The position numbers were made by a program, and so were the translations under genes. From Entoloma clypeatum (taxonomy: Eukaryota; Basidiomycota; Agaricomycetes; Agaricales; Entolomataceae): a stretch of 64,000 nucleotides of DNA. The DNA lies in NCBI GenBank assembly GCA_963565915.1, contig OY751491.1, positions 4,960,001 through 5,024,000 of the forward strand, in the 5' to 3' direction. Below, in pieces: positions 62,201-64,000 of the stretch. Under the pieces are notes generated by a model, which saw only the letters and a program-made list of their open reading frames with translations, was not told where the DNA came from and ran no database searches. How positions within the stretch are numbered: the first letter of the stretch is position 1; each line of letters begins with the position of its first letter.

Positions 62201-63085
62201 GCTACATGTTTTTCACTCGCGCTATCCTCCTAATCATTGAATTCATAGTTTTACATCCATCCCTTCGGAGTCACTGGTTTGCTGCCACCGTCGTCCCAGA
62301 CAATGAAGCGGCACAGGCCGAGGCGATTGAGAAGGCCGAGATCATTTTCAAAGTCATCGCCGAATCGTACCTTGAGACAACGACAATGACCTCGCTGCCT
62401 GTACCCCCGAGCCGTGATCCTCAACCCATGACGAAGGCACCATCATTCCTCGCGAGTGCTTGCTTATTCCAACGGCCAACCACTGCCACCATGACAACTA
62501 CTATCTCGAAGCGGACTCCTCGGGAAGAGCTTGACGATGAAATTGCGCGATATCTTCGCTTTGAGGCAGCGCCTATGGGAGGACAAGGAGGAGAATGTGC
62601 AGGATCAAAGGAACCATCGGCAGACGAGGTTTTATTGAATCCGCTCTTGTGGTGGAAGGTTTGCACATTATTAAGAGTCTTCATTCCGTCCGTCTGACAT
62701 TCATTCACAGGTACATGCTGTCGAGTTCCCTGTCATTGCACGGATGGCTCGTGACTACCTTGCGATTCCAGCAACTAGTGTCGCCGTTGAACGAACATTT
62801 TCCAAGTCACGCCACATCTGTGCCAACTTACGAAGCTCGTTGAAGGAGAAAACCATCACGATGGCACTCCTGACTAAGGCTTGGATACGGAGCGGTATGT
62901 TCGCAATGGTGGCACCACCAGAGGTGCGACGGAAGCATGGAGATAATGGAAAAAATTGAGGCGGCCATCACAACCGTTTTATAAACAGTTTATTAAACGT
63001 ATATAGTTAGTTAAACTGTTTATCCAACTGTATCCGTTTACTAGGCTCCTGAGGGGTAAACGTAAACTAAACGGTTGGAGCCTTA
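59253..63085 (+). mobile_element. hAT element hAT-5 with near-complete transposase gene
   Basis: Terminal inverted repeats TAAGGCTCCAACCGTT at 59253-59268 and its reverse complement at 63070-63085 are perfect over 16 bp, followed by AT-rich subterminal blocks rich in AACGGT/ACGGTT. The 8-bp flanks differ (CCCACAGT left, CGTGTGTC right), so no TSD is visible, and the flanking genes differ. Unrelated in its ends to the TAGTG hAT family. Confidence 0.88.
59482..62959 (+). CDS. hAT transposase (zf-BED, DDE core, hATC dimerisation domain)
   Basis: Multi-exon gene. The first exons join in frame: 59482-59626, 59688-59989, 60044-60348, 60409-60820, then 60892 onward. A Lys/Arg-rich nuclear-localisation-like stretch (60044-60110) precedes a BED zinc finger (F-R-C-R-S-C ... 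G-H-V-G-E-C). The core shows A-T-D-T-W-T-T with the first catalytic Asp, then T-D-N-A-S-V-N-D; the Asp/Glu-rich insert follows, and later L-N-P-L-L-W-W-K. The C-terminal hATC region reads Y-L-A-I-P-A-T-S-V-A-V-E-R-T-F-S-K-S with the catalytic Glu. Later introns lie near 61525-61588, 61784-61831, 61933-61980, 62198-62248 and 62660-62711. The junction at about 61108-61175 cannot be resolved to a canonical splice and may be a lesion. If spliced, the protein would cut and paste hAT elements; it may be active. Confidence 0.75.
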
Positions 63086-63900
63086 CGTGTGTCCAGTGAT
63101 CCAGCCAATGTCGGCCATACATCCAAAACAATCATTGGGATGGACGTCGGGGACGTATTGACCGTCAACGCAGTGGCAAGAAGGTATCCTCCCATCGTGT
63201 GCACGACTCCCTTTGGCTTTCCGGTCGAAATGAATGTCTAAATCCAGAGTTGAGTCGCTGATTGAAGAAGAGGAACGAAAGGAACGCACGTAGAGGGGTC
63301 CTCGGATGCCTTTACTTCCGGCGGGAAATAGTTCGGAACCTTGTCGACCTCTTCATACCACCAGGGGTCCATACCCTCAACCCACGCAACTGGATTGTCT
63401 GTCCGCCCCAGAAGCAGAAGGTCCAGAAGGTGGGGCACTCGCGCAAGACACCACCCACGATAGCCACGGTCACGATTGGCCTTCGACCTCTCCTTCCCTC
63501 GTCGCTGGTGATGATGACTCTGGACAAACAGTCATTTACGCGGTCACGCAAAGCCTCGGCGCAGAAGCCAGCAAAGACGACAGACTTCGTAGATAACGAA
63601 TCAGTTGTGGAAAAGATATAGACAACGTGAATACCTTGTCAGGATTTTTGAATGCCCACTCGTAATGGTCGACGCAGTTGTAGGATGCGTTCAGGCCGCC
63701 ATCAGGGAACCAGGTAATATCGCCTGTCGTGAATCCGCCTGACCGAACGGTCTGGAAGAGGTTATCTCCAAGCAGGGTCTCTTTGGCGATCGATGATAAA
63801 CATCAACTTCGATAATTACGCGATCGACTGAAAAATACAAAGCATTTTTCCACTTAGTCGATGGTCTGAGCATGCGCAGCGACGTAAGCTTCGTAGGTGG
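63086..63900 (-). pseudogene. Acetyl-CoA synthetase (AMP-forming), internally deleted, truncated
   Basis: Minus-strand blocks in order: T-Y-E-A-Y-V-A-A-H-A-Q near 63898, F-Q-T-V-R-S-G-G-F-T-T-G-D, W-F-P-D-G-G-L-N-A-S-Y-N-C-V-D, N-P-D-K, then [36 protein letters not shown], a T-G-K-P-K-G-V-V-H remnant of the AMP-binding P-loop, and F-G-C-M-A-D-I-G-W-I-T-G-H-T up to the hAT-5 end. Relative to the enzyme, roughly 100 residues between N-P-D-K and S-V-V-F are missing and several frames are broken; some breaks may be introns. The C-terminal half is absent. The family converts acetate, CoA and ATP to acetyl-CoA. Confidence 0.75.
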
Positions 63901-64000
63901 GGCTATATACGATTCTAGTAAGCTTACCAGAACTGGAGATCGTTCAAGATCCTGACCCTTCGTCACCCCTGACTTCTTGAAGTTGAAGTCTTGAGTTCAA
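63901..64000. other. Window end, probably upstream part of the ACS pseudogene
   Basis: 100 bp with no independent feature. Nothing further can be supported. Confidence 0.3.

Overview
The window looks like a repeat-rich stretch of an Agaricomycete (Basidiomycota) genome, perhaps Boletales. The grounds are short GT-AG introns of about 55-76 nt, a decayed NACHT-WD40 (NLR-type) gene, fragments resembling a DUF6532-type protein, and the retrotransposon families present. Order and species are inference. Roughly 85% of the window is transposon-derived. Host-type genes are concentrated in the last 10 kb. Names A, B, B', C1, D, E, E', E'', G, H and hAT-1 to hAT-5 are mine.

Layout: 1-4412 (-) 5' part of Gypsy element A, inserted into Gypsy element B (-). 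B occupies 4413-7014 and 13144-14066 and is split by Copia C1 (+, 7015-13143, 349-bp LTRs, TSD GGTTG). 14067-17895 holds an inverted repeat and a decayed DUF6532-like gene. 17896-19141 is a truncated hAT-like element (hAT-2). 19142-25205 is B' (+), a second copy of the B family. 25206-35068 is a scrambled cluster: Copia E (+), Copia E' (-, tail to tail with E), Gypsy fragment G (+) and Copia E'' (-). 35069-37668 is the 3' half of a third B-family copy (D). 37669-41251 holds older hAT debris and a decayed ORF. 41252-43500 is a non-autonomous hAT (TSD GGTCATTT). 43512-49661 is Gypsy H, intact with matching LTRs. 49731-53062 is a non-autonomous hAT (TSD CAGGAGAT) containing a 499-bp MITE (TSD GTCTCACG). 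53127-53375 is a 41-bp minisatellite. 54791-55998 is an intact five-exon 4-nitrophenylphosphatase/phosphoglycolate phosphatase gene. 57160-58260 is the NLR pseudogene. 59253-63085 is a hAT element with a nearly complete intron-containing transposase, abutting an acetyl-CoA synthetase pseudogene (63086-63900, -).

Mechanisms readable from the DNA: (i) the two chromodomain Gypsy families (B family and H) show Tf1-type self-priming signals: 10-11 nt at the predicted mRNA 5' end are the exact reverse complement of a site 2 nt downstream of the LTR. (ii) Both Copia families have a primer-binding site matching the anticodon arm of initiator tRNA-Met (half-tRNA priming). (iii) H, and independently A, have the heptamer GGGTTTT in -1 phase at the gag/pol junction. 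(iv) Copia C1 carries an unusual accessory ORF upstream of gag, starting inside the LTR and encoding a predicted two-span membrane protein with three Cys pairs and a PPxY motif. (v) The B family has a small accessory ORF between its chromodomain and 3' LTR. These are the best candidates for undescribed biology. Most other coding units are pseudogenes.
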